6,191 nt of DNA from Caldisericota bacterium. Its GTDB lineage: Bacteria > Caldisericota > Caldisericia > Cryosericales > Cryosericaceae. Position 1 is the stretch's first letter, and the number at the start of each line of letters is the position of its first letter. The stretch lies in NCBI GenBank assembly GCA_026390245.1, contig JAPLGI010000192.1:1-6191 (forward strand), written 5' to 3'. The notes below the pieces were generated by a model, which worked only from the letters and a program-made list of their open reading frames with translations, was not told the origin of the DNA and did no database searches. Position numbers and translations under genes: made by a program. Shown piece after piece: positions 6,105 to 6,191 of this stretch.

Positions 6105-6191
6105 GCATCCTGGTCTCCCAGACTTGAAGATCGGCGTTGATGGCCGACGTGGCGTCCTCCACCAGGAAGACGGTGTAGCCCCAGTCCGACA
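6040..6191 (-). CDS. C-terminal fragment of a probable isochorismatase-family hydrolase (5' end outside window)
   Basis: Reading leftwards from the right edge, a frame of 49 residues ends at TAG (6042-6040), directly followed by TGA. It contains [16 protein letters not shown], then a helix [20 protein letters not shown]. This is the usual closing part of isochorismatase/cysteine-hydrolase proteins: a strand ending in VEDAT after the catalytic Cys helix, a helix, then a short strand and a 'STEEVL' end. The catalytic Asp, Lys and Cys lie outside the window, so activity and substrate cannot be judged. The gene converges on fic, and the fic frame overlaps its last 65 bases on the opposite strand. 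Codons are GC-rich, as in the left-edge gene, so this may be the ancestral chromosome flank. Confidence 0.6.
   Translation of the reverse strand, partial: SDWGYTVFLVEDATSAINADLQVWETRMLNQIYCKVVSTEEVLQDLVGQ

Noticed and set aside
1..6191. tRNA genes, rRNA genes, transposases or insertion-sequence ends
   Set aside because: None seen by eye on either strand; no transposase-like frame and no convincing terminal inverted repeats around the block.

Overview
The window looks like part of a defence-gene cluster in a high-GC bacterium, most likely an actinobacterium. This guess rests on about 90% G/C at third codon positions in the left-edge gene and on the style of the protein families; no 16S or other marker is present. 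The two edge genes are cut off by the window. The middle genes use less GC-biased codons: the first 50 codons of mrr have about 66% G/C at the third position, against about 90% in the left-edge fragment. That fits a laterally acquired block.

Layout: (1) bases 1-205, + strand, the 3' end of a gene that resembles the C-terminus of a HerA/DUF87-type ATPase. (2) 281-1207, + strand, a complete Mrr-family type IV restriction endonuclease, very close in architecture to E. coli Mrr. (3) 1208-1620, a 413-base gap between convergent genes. It holds two hairpins, one unrecognised small ORF that may be a gene remnant, and a good minus-strand promoter-like sequence reading away from the methylase gene and towards mrr. 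(4) 1621-4743, - strand, a 1040-residue single-chain restriction-modification enzyme with an N-terminal PD-(D/E)XK nuclease, an N6-adenine methyltransferase core (NPPY) and a type-ISP-like C-terminal region, but no helicase. (5) 4744-4973, a divergent intergenic region with weak promoter candidates and a 10-base direct repeat. (6) 4974-6104, + strand, a Fic-family protein with a canonical HPFxDGNGRxxR motif and an N-terminal inhibitory motif. Its C-terminal winged-helix domain is cut short and replaced by a translated 13-base tandem repeat. (7) 5946-6036, seven copies of that 13-base repeat. (8) 6040-6191, - strand, the 3' end of a probable isochorismatase-family hydrolase, convergent with and overlapping the end of fic.

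Functionally, the type-ISP-like enzyme would methylate host DNA and cut unmethylated foreign DNA. Mrr would cut DNA carrying foreign methylation. Fic would modify a protein target, probably by AMPylation, under its own inhibitory helix. The first two cover complementary classes of invading DNA. A joint role with Fic is inferred only from proximity. The most unusual item is the 13-base minisatellite inside the 3' end of fic: because 13 is not a multiple of three, each gain or loss of a copy would change the protein's C-terminal tail.
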